Assembly (NCBI GenBank): GCA_025667525.1
Contig: CM046882.1
Span: 25,075,394-25,139,393 of the forward strand
Origin: Glebionis coronaria
Taxonomy: Eukaryota; Streptophyta; Magnoliopsida; Asterales; Asteraceae
Length of the DNA: 64,000 nt
Direction: 5' to 3'
In this document: positions 22,018 to 34,181 of the stretch, piece by piece
Layout: the number at the start of each line of letters is the position of its first letter
How positions within the stretch are numbered: the first letter of the stretch is position 1
Notes under the pieces: model-generated
Database searches by the model: none
The model's input: only the letters and a program-made list of their open reading frames with translations
What the model was told of the DNA's origin: nothing
Program-made: the position numbers and the translations under genes

Positions 22018-23950
22018 TTTTGGGTCGAGTCAGGATCGTGACTCGGTTATCAAAAACAAGCGCTCCTCGGGAGGCAGCCCGAGTATCTATCATTTTCCGT
22101 TTTACCTCCTAAGTGTAGGGGGACCTAGATAGGTTGTTTGTGTTTGTGTGGTGATGTGATTACAGGGATGAATGAACTTTTGGAAACTTTGAAGAACCGT
22201 GCTCTCGTGTTTTCCGCAATCCGGTTCTATCTCTCAACTATCGTGATTCAATTTTCTTCATACTCACATTTGAAATTGATCACTTTAGTTGTCTCATCCT
22301 TAGCTTGATTTAACCAACGTGCACAATGTCATAAGTGTAGGGGAGACTTTTCCCACATGCTTAAACATTGAGGACAATGTTTATATTAAGTGTAAGGGAG
22401 ACTTCTATCGAAGTTTTAAGGTGGACTTTTCCATTAAAATGCCTTCATTTAACCGGAAAATCATCTTTTTCAGCATTTTTCAAATTTTTAATTAACTTTG
22501 GCCATATAGTCGTAATTTTTAAATTTTTATCGTTGCTTTCATATGTATATATCCCACAATAAAGTCAAAAGTATTAATAAAGTGGTGTAGCAAGTTTAGA
22601 AGTCTTTGACATATTAGGCCCGTTGCGATTATTTTGACTCAACCCGAATAGACTTATCCAAGTTTATTCTAGCAAGTATCCTTAACCATGTAGACCTTAA
22701 TCGGTTTATTAGGCTAAGCATCCACGAGTCTCATTACTTGAGATTTTAAATTGTGGAGAACGAGAAATGATAGAGTCAATTATAAGTCGGTATTCTTGCA
22801 CAAGCACACTTGGTGTGATTATAAGCCTATTCTCCCATCACTTGCTAATAATTTATCTGCAATAAGTAAGGTCGTACGATTTTATTGAATAACTTAGCTT
22901 CTAGCCCAAGATCGTTTAAAAGTTGCTCGGTAATGATAAGAGTTCATAGCCAAGGCATAACTAATGAAGCGGGGCGCGAAGATTGGCGAGTCCGAAAAGG
23001 CCCTAACAAGGCATGAGGATTCCATTTTATTGCTAAAGATCCAAGGTGATGTGAAAAGCATTATTCCCAAAATCAATATGAAGGATCAAGACGCACGACG
23101 AAAAGCAATCAACTCCCATAAAGATCATGGAGAAGTCTATCCGAAAAGACCCTAACAAGGTATGAGGATAAATAGATCCAAGTCCGAAAAGGAGGCGGAT
23201 CGTTGTATCTCAAAATCCCAATTAACGATTGAAGAAATATTGATGAAGTCGTGGTCAACAAAGTTGGAGTATCCCTCAAAAGTCTCCAAGTGAAGAAACT
23301 CTATTAACGAAGAGAAGACCATTATCTCAAGAACGTCTCTCAAGATATGAAGTATGAAGTACATGCCAAATATCGGCCCGAGAAACGTCTCAAATCGTGA
23401 AGCGAGTTATGCCAAGATATGAACTTTTTGAGGTCCCGAGAAGTAGTTTTAAGAGATTTTGTCCTTTAGCTAACTATTAATCAAATCGTCCTACTTTGCT
23501 TTCAGCCTAAATAAACTATCGCAATAAGTCCAAAAATGCATCTTCGTAATCTTTCTAAGACAACAATAAAATATAAGAGGTACACCTAGGAATAAGGGAG
23601 TTTAAGCATATAATTAAGCCATGTGTGTAAGTGTTTGTTTTGCTAACTTATAATAACAATGATCTCATTTTTAAGCTTGGTTTGGGGAACGTGAAACTTG
23701 AGGGTGATAAATCTTCGCAGCACCGAAGTCCTAATGTAAGTCTTAGATCTCTTTGCGAGTTATTTCCATATAGCTATTTTCAAGTGAAAATGGTTTTCTA
23801 TCCCTTTTGTTTCATTCAAGCTTTTATATATCTCTTTAGTAGCAGAAGTATATTAATAAGGCCAAGGTTGATTGATTATGAGAAAAGTGTAAATTTGCTT
23901 TATCACTAAGCATTGCATGAGGGCATGGCAATGGTTAAGTGTAGGGGATT
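22018..23950 (+). other. Element A 3' non-coding region with conserved hairpins and polypurine-tract-like motifs
   Basis: Athila elements often hold an env-like gene here; none is seen. The region has stem 1 CGAGTCA/TGACTCG (22026-22045), stem 2 CTCGGG/CCCGAG (22066-22083), and stem 3 AAACATTG/CAATGTTT (22363-22382). AAGTGTAGGGG-type motifs lie at 22111, 22333 and 22388, and the true polypurine tract AAGTGTAGGGGATT (23937-23950) abuts the 3' LTR. The remaining 1.5 kb has short unrelated frames only. Confidence 0.7.
23937..23950 (+). other. Polypurine tract, element A
   Basis: AAGTGTAGGGGATT sits immediately before the 3' LTR, where plus-strand DNA synthesis is primed. Confidence 0.7.
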
Positions 23951-25645
23951 TGATAGGTGTGAAAACACCCATCCTTTTACCACTTATTTCTTGCTAAAAC
24001 AAGACCAAAACGCGTATTTAATATCATTTGTTTGGAATTATGCGTAGTTTGTGTGTTTGTTTTGTTTTCAGAGCCATCCGGATAAATATTGAAGAAAACA
24101 TGGGATTACACGGGTTTTATCGAAGAAAAAGACGAAAAGAAAAAGTCTATTGTCCAAGAGATGCAAAAGATTTGAAGTCAATGGGCCTAATTGAAGATTT
24201 ATCGAAGAAAAGGACCAAAGATGGAAGATTTACATATGTCGAAGAACTCAAGTCTAGAAATTAAAAGACGAGTTGAATTTATTCGTCGACAAATCCCGAA
24301 TCCGAATCGAAAACGTCAACTTTACTAAAACGACGAGAAGACGAAAAGAAAGGAAGAAAGCCCACTCACCAACCAACTACACCTCCTATAAATAGAGGAT
24401 CCCCTCCCACACATTAGTTTAGTTTTTTTTTAGTTTTTATTTTTCCAGTTTTTTCTTTCTTTGTTTCGTAGGTAACCAACACCATTAAGGTGTTGGTGAT
24501 TTTTCATTTTTGTTGAATCAAAGATCTTGTAAGTTTTTAATCTTCCCTTTTGTTTATCTAACCTTAATCAATCAATATAATCTTTATTTTAATCTTGTTC
24601 ATCTTTCTCTTTTTGATTCACAGTTTTAAGTTTTACTTTGTTGAGTTTGATCTTCAAAAGTAAGTGGGTTTTGTGTTTTTGTTGATTTGATTTGATGTTT
24701 ATGATTAGTAGATGATTAGTGGTTAAATTGGTTTAAGTTTTGGTTAAAAACTTTGTTGATTTTGGTTAAAAATCGAGTTCCTATTGTTTCCCTGTTCTTC
24801 GTCTTCATAATCTACCCAGATTCCGAATCAACAGCAAACATTCCGAATAAAGTGTTTTCCTTAAATATTCCGGATCAGTTAGAGTATTCCGAACCAAGCT
24901 TTTCATCATTTTATTCCGAGTCAGCAAGTTATTCCGAGTGAAGCTTTTGCTTTTTAGTATTCCGAATAAGTTTGTTCATCCGGAATAATTAATATTCCGG
25001 ATGAGTATTTATATCCCGAATTAAAGTCTTTAAAAATATTCCGAATCAGTTTTTTTAAAATATTCCGAATGAAGGTTCTTGTGTTAAGTTATTCAGAGTC
25101 AATTTTTTATTCCGAGTAAGCAAGTATTCCGAATCACCGTATATTCCGGATGATCCAAAATGTTCCGAATCAGTTTTATATTCCGAATGAAGATCTTTAG
25201 TTAATTATTCCGAGTCAGTGCAATTTATTCCGAATCAAGTAATTTCATTAGATATTCCGGATCAGTTTAGATATTCCGAATCAGAGAAAATATTCTGGAT
25301 CAAGAAAATCATTCCGGATGATATTTTATTCCGGATGAAGGAAATCTTCCGAATGAAGGTGGCTGTTTAGTTTATTCCGGATCAAGCATAATATTCCGAA
25401 TCAGTTGTTTTCTAGTAAGGGGTATTTACTGTTTCTGTTTATTGTTTAAATTTAATTCAAGTCAAGCTTTATTTTATTAACTGTTTTTGGATTTTTTTTA
25501 TCACCTTACGCACTTAATCCTTTTTAGTAGAGTAGAAAACCAATCCTGATTTTAGTGACCAAGAACAACTATTCCACTTTGAACCGTGATCGATTTGAGA
25601 AGATACCGAGAACTTAATTGAACCCATGCAAAATCTCTTGTATCA
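23951..25645 (+). repeat. Element A 3' LTR
   Basis: TGATAGGTGTG...CTTGTATCA, 1695 bp, paired with 11756-13456. It is followed by the target copy CTACT (25646-25650). It contains the same U3 frame (24028-24264), TATA box (24386-24395), hairpin (24475-24497) and TTCCG array (about 24820-25405). Confidence 0.93.
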
Positions 25646-25650
25646 CTACT

Positions 25651-28600
25651 CAACACAAGAATTGGGATTCATCCGCATCCTCAAGATCAAACCCGAGAGT
25701 TAATGTTTCTTCTACTTCTTCCAACCCCGATATGACCGAAATGACCCACGCAATGGTCGAAATGAGCAAAAATATGCAACTTTTGGTTACTAACCAAAAT
25801 CAACAAGCTAAAGCTGTTGCTATTTCTTGTGAAACGTGCGGTGGTCCTCATTCTTACAATGATTGCCCCTCTACCCAGAGCAATCTTTGTGAAAACGTTA
25901 ATGCGGCATACGGTAACTATTCCACGGGAGACTATCAGGCTCGCCCTCAAGGAGACCGTAACTTGCTAAGTTATCGTTCCAACAACTTTCTATCTCCACC
26001 ACGTTTTCCTCCTCAAAACCAAAACCAAAACAATTTCAACCGCAACAATCAAAGCCAACCTCGAGCTACCAATCAATATCAATCCCATAGAAACCCAAAT
26101 CCACCTCAAGGAAATAATCAAGCTTACCAAGCCCCACCTCTCAATCAACCCACAACATTGAACCAAGACCTCGAAACTTACATGAGGACCAATAGAGAGA
26201 TGGTGACGAATCTTCAAAGCCAATTCATTAACTTGAAGGGTGACATGGCGAAACAATGGAACGATATTCGAGCCGAGCTAAGGAATGACATGGCGAAACA
26301 AGGGAATGATCTTCGAGCCGATGTGAGAAACTCTATGAGCAGTCAGACGAATGACTTAAGGGATATGATGGCTAGTTTTTTCCCAAGTAATCAAGCCTCT
26401 GGTTCGGGGTCTCTTCTGAGTAACACCGTTGCTAACCCACGAGGGGAGATGAAAGCAATCGCCACTCGAAGTGGAAAAGGTTATAAGGAACCCGATATTC
26501 CTACACCTACTCCCGTGATTGTGACTAAAGAAAAGGAACAACTTTCCCCAATTCCTTTACCTTCCAACCCCACCCCTCCACCACCTAAGGATGTGAGTGA
26601 GAATTCCATTCCAAAGCCTTCATCTCAACCCAATATACCTTATCCCTCAAGGTTGAGGAAAGAGAAGTTGAAGAACAAGGATGATATTTAGGTTTCTAAC
26701 TTTCTTAAAATGTCTAAACAACTGAATTTCAACATCTCCTTTGCCGAGGCTCTCGCTCACATGCCGAAGTTTGCTAAAATGTTTAAAGATCTTCTTAGTG
26801 ATAAGGAGAAGCTTCTTGATATCGCCCAGACCTAACTTAATGAAAATTTCTCTGCAGTGCTCTTAAGGAAATTACCAACCAAACTTGGTGATCCGGGTCG
26901 TTTCCTCATTCCTTGCAACTTCCCTGGGGTAGAGAATTGCATGGCCCTATCCGATCTAGGTGCTAGTATAAACTTAATGCCATTAAGTGTTTGGAAACAA
27001 TTATCTCTACCCGAGCTAGTCCCCACACGAATGACCTTGGAATTAGCTAACCGTACGGTTGCTTATCCAGTGGGGATAGCCGAAGATGTCTTTGTCGGTG
27101 TCGACAAATTCACATTTCTGGCGGATTTTGTTGTCGTTGACTACGAGATGGACCCCCGTGTTCCATTAATCGTTGGACGTCCATTCTTGAGGACCGGTCG
27201 CACTCTCATTGATGTAGCCGCGGGCGAATTAATCATGAGAGTTGGTGACGATAAAATCGTCTTCAACATGGGTCAACTTTCTAAGCAACCTTATGAAAAC
27301 GAGAGCGTCAATTTCATTGACGTTCTTGATGAGACTTGTGAAGAGCATTTCAAAGACGCTTGTAAAAGTGGTTCTTCTTCTCTACCCATTGTTGAGACCG
27401 TCGCCTCTATTGCTCCATCACTAACTCCATTTGGAGAAAGTGATTTCCTTTTGAAAGAATTTGAAGCAACTTTAGGGGACGTGGACTTACAATATGACGA
27501 TTCTCCCACCGATTGGGAAGAAGACATTCGTACCATTGAGAAACTTCTCAATGAGGACCATATTTCTCCACCGTCTCCTAAGGATATCTTTATTGATGAA
27601 CCGAATTTGACTACGCCTTCCATCGACAATCCTCCGGATTTAGAGCTTAAGGATTTACCGTCTCATCTCGAATACGTGTTCCTTGAAGACAATAAGAAGT
27701 TACCCATCATCATCGCAAAGGACTTGAAAGAAGAAGAAAAATCTCGACTTATCGACGTGCTAAAGAATCATAAGAAAGCAATTGCTTGGAAAATTTCCAA
27801 TATCCACGGAATTGATCCGAACTTTTGTAATCATAAAAATCTCATGGAGGATGACTTTAAACCAGCAATCCAAATCCAAAGAAGGGTTAATCCTAGAATT
27901 CATGACGTCATCGAGAAAGGGTTATCAAACTTCAAGATGCCGGAATGATTTTGCCCTATTTCGGATTCGCCATGGGTTAGTCCCGTCCATTGTGTGCCTA
28001 AGAAAGGCGGAATAACCGTTTTTCCCAATGAAAACAACGAGTTGATTCCTACTCGACTTGTCACGGGTTGGCGAGTATGCATCGATTATCACAAGCTCAA
28101 TGATGCCACCCGCAAGGATCATTTTCCTCTCCCTTTCATGGATCAAATGCTCGAGCGTTTAGCGGGTAATGATTATTATCGCTTCTTAGACGGTTTCTCC
28201 GGGTATTTTCAAATTCCCATCGATCCTAATGACCAAGAGAAAACCACATTCACTTGTCCTTATGGAACATTTGCTTATAAAAGAATGACTTTCGGCTTAT
28301 GCAATGCTCCTGGGACTTTCCAAAGGTGTATGATGGTTATATTCCATGACATGGTTGAAGAAACAATGGAAGTCTTTATGGATAATTTCTCGGTCTATGG
28401 TAATTCTTTCACTACTTGCCTTGCCAATTTAGAACGTATGCTCAAACGGTGTGAAGACACTCGTCTTGTTCTTAACTGGGAAAAATGCCATTTCATGGTA
28501 AAAGAAGGCATTGTTCTTGTTCATAAAATCTCCAAAGCCGGTCTTGAAGTCGGCCGTGCTAAAGTTGAAGTGATTGCTAAATTACCTCCACCTTCAACCG

Positions 28601-29928
28601 TGAAGGGTGTGAGAAGTTTCCTTGGTCATGCGGGCTTCTATCGTCGATTCATTCAAGATTTTTTTAAGATCGCTCGCCCGATGACCCACCTCTTGGAAAA
28701 AGATACTCCTTTTATCTTTTCTAAAGAGTGTATTGAATCTTTCAATCTTCTTAAGGATAAACTAACTAAGGCACCGGTCTTAGTTACCCCTAATTGGGAG
28801 TTACCTTTTGAATTGATGTTGATGCTAGCGACTTTGCTATTGGAGTGGTTTTGGGCCAAAGAGTGAACAAACACTTCCAACCAATCCATTATGCTAGCAA
28901 GACAATGACGGGGGCTCAATTGCATTATACCACTACCGAAAAAGAGCTTTTAGCTGTAGTGTATGCTTTTGAGAAGTTCCGCCCTTATCTTGTCCTTTCC
29001 ACCACCATTGTCTATACCGACCATTTCACGTTGAAGTACTTGTTAACTAAACAAGATTCCAAGCCTAGACTTCTTCGTTGGGTTTTGCTCCATCAATAAT
29101 TTAAAATTGTAATTCGTGACAAAAAGGGAGCCGAAAACCTAGCCGCGGATCATCTAAGTAGACTTGAGGATCCTTATCAAGGGCGTCATCCGAATCAAGA
29201 GATCAACGACTCTTTTCCCCTTGAGGCCTTAATGTCTATCAATTCCAATCTTGATGACACCCCGTGGTTTACGGACATTGCAAACTACTTAGCGGGTGGT
29301 ATTCTCATCGAAGGGTTAGCATCCCAACAAAAGAATAAGTTCTTTAATGATGTTAAGACTTACTTTGGGATGACCCTTATCTCTTCAAACATTATGTTGA
29401 TCTGATTATTCGTCGGTGTGTTGACGGACCCGCAGCTTTAGACATTCTCGAAGCTTGCCATAAAGGACCCACCGGTGGTCACTTTGGTCCCAACTACACC
29501 CGAAGAAAGTGTTTGACTCAGGATTCTATTGGCCCACCATTTATCGTGACGCTCACTAAATGGTTAAATGTTGTGATGCTTGCCAAAGACAAGGCAAGAT
29601 CACACATAAAGATGAGATGCCTCAAAATTTCATACAAGAGTGTGAAATCTTTGACGTATGGGGCATCGACTTTATGGGGCCATTTCCATCATCCAAAGGG
29701 AACAAGTACATTCTCGTAGCATTTGACTATGTATCTAAATGGGTTGAAGCGAAGGCTCTCCCTACGAACGATGAGAGGGTGGTTGTGAACTTTTTGAAGC
29801 AGTTATTTGCTCGATTCGGTGTTCCTCGTGCTACCATCAGTGACCGCGGGACTCATTTTTGCAATGATCAATTTGCTCGAGTCATGGCTAAGTATGGTGT
29901 CAATCACCGTCTTTCCACCGCTTATCAT
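25651..29928 (+). pseudogene. Element B gag C-terminal part and pol (protease, RT, RNase H, integrase N-terminal part), heavily mutated
   Basis: This continues B from the A insertion to the C insertion. It holds the Gag knuckle CETCGGPHSYNDC near 25837, protease [11 protein letters not shown] near 26949, RT near 28000-28500, RNase H and the first two-thirds of integrase. The breaks seen are: TAG at 26689, TAA near 26833, frameshift near 27915, frameshift near 28817, TAA near 29097, and one or more frameshifts between about 29360 and 29520. The RT catalytic box reads FMDNFSVYG (28378-28404): the second aspartate, essential for metal binding, is Asn. The copy is therefore dead in several independent ways. 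It is very close to A and D in this part. Confidence 0.9.
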
Positions 29929-32900
29929 TGATGTAGTGATTTTACTACTCTTTAGGAAAAGAGAGCAAATAGGGTAAGCACGACGATTTAGGAAAACCGT
30001 GTGTAAATGACCCTAAAATGAGTTCGTTCTCAAAGAGGCTAGTGTGTTATGTGTGTAATGATTTGATTATCTTTGTGATTATATTTTTGAGAAAGAAAGA
30101 TAGAAATGGGATTAGAAGAGAATGACGGTTACGAAGACGGATTAAACTAAGACGGAAAAGGTGTACACGTAAAACCGTAAAAAGCCCTAAAATTAAAATT
30201 TTACCCTAAAAATTACCAAAAAACACTAAAAATCCACAAAAATATTCCAAGAGTTTACAAAAAATCCAAACTTGCCAAAACCTTTTAATTAATTAAATAA
30301 TGACTTTTTAATGCTAATTAAAGCCCTAAAAATCAATATTAACTATTAAAAAGTCCAAAACAAGATCTTAAAGTTTGTAAACATCAAAAATACCCTAATT
30401 AAGCTAAAAAGTATTTTTCAAAATTTTAAAACCACTAAAAACTATTTTTAAACAATTAAAAACTATTAAAATCAATTAAAACTTAAATTAATTCTAGAAA
30501 ATAATTAAAAGACTCTAAAAATAATTGGAAAGTTGCAAAATTCCTAATTAAGTGTCTGTAATCTAGGAAAAATATAAAAACTTAGAAAATCAGACTTTTA
30601 ATTTTTAACAATAAAATAATATTAAAATATTATTAAAAATCCGAAAATCATAAAAAATTCTAAAAACTTGCAAACTAGCTTAATTTGACCTAAATAACAC
30701 ATAAATGAAAGTGAAATTACCTAAATACCCTTAATGGGCCTAGAAAATGGGCTAAACCCAAAACAGATCCTTATTGGGCCAAATTTGGGCCCAATATAAA
30801 AAAAGTGTCCAAAATAAGCCCAAAAAGCGCTACTTGACTCAAAATTTGATTTTAAACAACTTTTTCCAAAGGCCCAAAAGCTGAAAGTGTGAAATAAGCT
30901 AGCTTATACCAAACAGCTTATTCTTAATGGGCTTTTTGCCCCATTAAGCTATAAGCCAATGCCATAAGCTAAAATTAGACACACAAGCTTCTTTTGTCCT
31001 AAATAAGACTTCTGTAAAAAGAAATTTGAAATAAGCCCAAGGAATAAGCCTGAAAATGCAATAAGCAATCTACAGAAAACGACAAAATAGTCGTTTTTGA
31101 GTTCTAGGCCACCCCAAGTGCTGATTCAAGTTTCTAAAGCTTTTGAATGACTTAATTAAGCAAAATCAACAAAGAGTTTTCAAATAAGCTAACTCAATAA
31201 GCTGGAAAAAGCAAATAAGCACTTATGTAAAAGTCAAATAAGTTGGTTTTCTAGTAAAAAGTCAAAGTCAAAGTCCAATAAGCTCCAGTCTAATCAAATG
31301 GGTCAAATAATGAAGATCTATCACAAAAAATAAGTTGTTGCAAGTCTGGATAAGCTAAAATAGCTTATTGATAAGCTGAGTTCAATTTTACACTAGCAGG
31401 GGCTAGTTTTGGGTGTTGAGCAGTGGAAACTTTTTCCATTGCTTGACTTGTTTGACTATTTGTCTTTAGTGACTTTTTTGGAGATTTAGATTACACAAAG
31501 GCACCCAAATGATCTTTGGATCAAAAGGAGTCAAGAACAATCAAAATATCACAACCACAAACACCCAATTGATACAGTTTAATCAAGAAAGTACCAGATG
31601 TTGCACAGACATGAACAAGTAAGCAGTTTAGGTTCAAAAAGCAATTTTAGCACAAATCAGCCAGCCAAATTCAACCAAATGCATACACAAGCTATATTAA
31701 ACTCAAATAAGCAAGTCGAAACAGGTTTCATGCAATGATTTAAAGAATTAAGCAAGATTCAAGCTAGTGAATGTTACTGATGAACACTAACACATGCAGT
31801 TTTTCACTTTGCTGATGTATTTGACACACAAGCCAGATTCAACACCTCAGATCTATCAAGTATGTTATATTAATGATGTTTCAACAGCTTTTATCCCTAA
31901 ACATGCATAAACTCTAGGTTTTCCCAAAATTTTAGGTCAAAAACAGTCAAACTCAACAAGATATAGTATATTCTTTGATTCAAGGTTTCAAACCACAAAA
32001 CTTGCAGCAAAACACTCTCAAACAAGTGTATATCAGATATAGAGCAAAACTACAAACTTCGACAAACACAATAACAAGATTCAATCACAAACAGGTAATC
32101 CCAAACACCCCTTTAACTTTTCAAAACCAAGTTTTTCAAATAAAAAGTGAGATTTAAGACCACCCAAGCCCAAATTAACACAATAACAGATGAGAACAAC
32201 AGATTCAAGCAAGATTAAGCCACAAAATACACAAGAACATAGGCAACACTCAAATATCACAAATATCCAAAATATTTTCAGATTTTGAGATTAAGGATGT
32301 GTACCTCATGGATGTACATCCACACCCACGGATTTTGAGCTTATGTGCTAGCAAGAACAAGCACAAGATTCCACAACAAAGCCTGCTAAGAATCAACAAA
32401 GTTAGAAGCACAATTATAAAAACAGAAAGATGAAAAATCCTTGATTGATGCAACTCTTGTCCTCCACACTTGATTATCCCCAAGTTATAAGCTTCACCAC
32501 GCCTTGATAACACAATATCAGGATGCTATGATCAGCCCTATAGCCCAAGAATTCCAAGATAGACCAAGAACTTAGCAAAATATCAAGAAATTGTGGAAAA
32601 TGTACAAACTTTTGCACACTCCTCTTTTGAAAACAGATTTTTGATTCAAGAATAATGAACAAAGAACAATAATAAACAGGTTATAACAATGGCACTTGAG
32701 CTTTCTTCAACATTTCAAACACATTTCATTAATATTGAAAAGGATTTACAGAAAAGTGAACTTGGAAAATTCAAGAGCAAATTCTAAATGACAGCCTAAA
32801 TGCCTTTATATATGCTACAAGTAACTACTACAAAGCATAAAAAACGTAAACCCTAAAGCTGTGAAGTCCCCATATTGCCCTTTGCCTTGTTTTGAACTTG

Positions 32901-34166
32901 GAAGATCATGTGACTGAATTTGGCTTGTAGCATGAGTTGGCAAGGTGAAAAGTTGATCAAAGGGTGTATATCAAGCTTAGAAAGTAAGCTGGAATGAGGA
33001 TGGTTGGATCACTGGCTCATTCTTGTTTGGACGTGAAGGGTGGGGCAGGGGAGGTAGCATGTGACAAAAGGGATGATGAGGTGGAAGGTTTTAAGGTTGG
33101 GTTGTGTTAACAAGACCCTTAATCACAAATCTGCACAATTTTGGGGTTTAATTTTTGCTAAAACAAAAATCCCTAATTGTGTTCTTGAGCTGATGAACAT
33201 GGTTTTGATCTGTTTAAAGGGTGATTAACATTTAAATAAATGTTAAGGCGCCAAGGGTTTGTTAATTATTTAATCAGGGGTGAGTGGGGTCTGATGTGGA
33301 GAAATGGTGAAGTGTAATTGGTTGAAAGGAGTTAGTGGGACAGGTGTCAAGCTCCCATAGGTCTAGGTGTCTTAGATTGGCTGCCAGCTTAAACCCTCCA
33401 TCTTTCAGCAACTTGTCATTTCCATCTTAATTGCAATAAACCCGTTTTCCTTTGTAATCAAAGTTTCCTTTTTCACACTTTTGCCCCAAAAACTTTTATA
33501 AAATGATTTCAGGGGTATTTCTTGCCATTTTTGAATTCTTGAAGGATTGGTTTGGTATTTTCTTCAATGATAATGGTCTTGACTTGTATAATTGGCATTT
33601 TGGAGGACTGAAAATTTCCAAGTCTTGTTTGATGAGGGACCATTCTTGCCAAAGGTTGAAAGTTAAGGGTCCTTTTTGTAATTTTGGGATTTTTCAAAGG
33701 ACCAATCTTGTAATTTCTTGTACTTTGAAGGACTTCATGATATATTTGACTTTGTGGAGGGTAATGGTTGACAATTTAGCTTTGTTGAGGGGCTAAACTT
33801 GCCAATTCTTTAAAGTTGAGGACCCTTTTTGTAATTTTGACAAACTTTAGGGACCAAACTTGTAATTATGAGGATACAAGGGTATAAAGTGTCAATTCTT
33901 CCATATTGGAGGACCCTTCTTCACAATTCTTCAAATCTTCAAGGGTTTATCTTGGGAAAGTCTTCATTAGGGCTTGGTTCATTGTGCGGCTTCGTTTCCC
34001 GTGTTCGTTTTTGCATGATTCTTGTGATCTTTTGTCATTTTCTCAATATCCGTACCTAAAATACACAAGCAACAAACACAAGCATATTTATGGGTATTTT
34101 GATGATATTTAATGCATTTTAAGCCCTATTTGGACGATGAGACTATGTATAAAAGCAGTCTCATCA
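29929..34166 (-). repeat. Element C 3' LTR (4238 bp)
   Basis: It is paired with 42451-46682; by eye the two differ at a few percent of sites. No convincing frame lies inside. The region 30880-31400 is crowded with AATAAGCT / AGCTTATT words on both strands. A TATATAAAGG-type TATA box on the minus strand lies at about 32811-32820 (45323-45332 in the other copy), so transcription would run leftwards from there. Confidence 0.93.
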
Positions 34167-34181
34167 CTCCCCCATACTAAA
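34167..34181 (-). other. Polypurine tract, element C
   Basis: CTCCCCCATACTAAA on the plus strand (TTTAGTATGGGGGAG on the element strand) abuts the 3' LTR, as expected for the plus-strand primer. Confidence 0.65.

Larger units (their letters stand above)
11756..25645 (+). mobile_element. Athila-type LTR retrotransposon A, inserted in gag of element B
   Basis: LTRs lie at 11756-13456 and 23951-25645. The 5-bp target duplication CTACT is exact (11751-11755 and 25646-25650). The internal order is PBS, gag, protease, RT, RNase H, integrase, a long non-coding 3' region and the polypurine tract, which places it in the Athila group of Ty3/gypsy. The 13.9-kb span includes a 2.7-kb CACTA transposon between RNase H and integrase. 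Coding is broken by a frameshift at the end of gag, the CACTA insertion and a 1-base deletion in integrase. The LTR pair differs at a few percent of sites by eye. Confidence 0.95.

Noticed and set aside
22018..23950. Env-like gene after integrase
   Set aside because: Some Athila elements have one here, but only short unrelated frames are present in all four elements, with no signal peptide or membrane segments.
31975..34112. Short reading frames inside the LTR of element C
   Set aside because: They recur in the partner LTR only because LTRs are duplicates; composition and lack of domains suggest chance.
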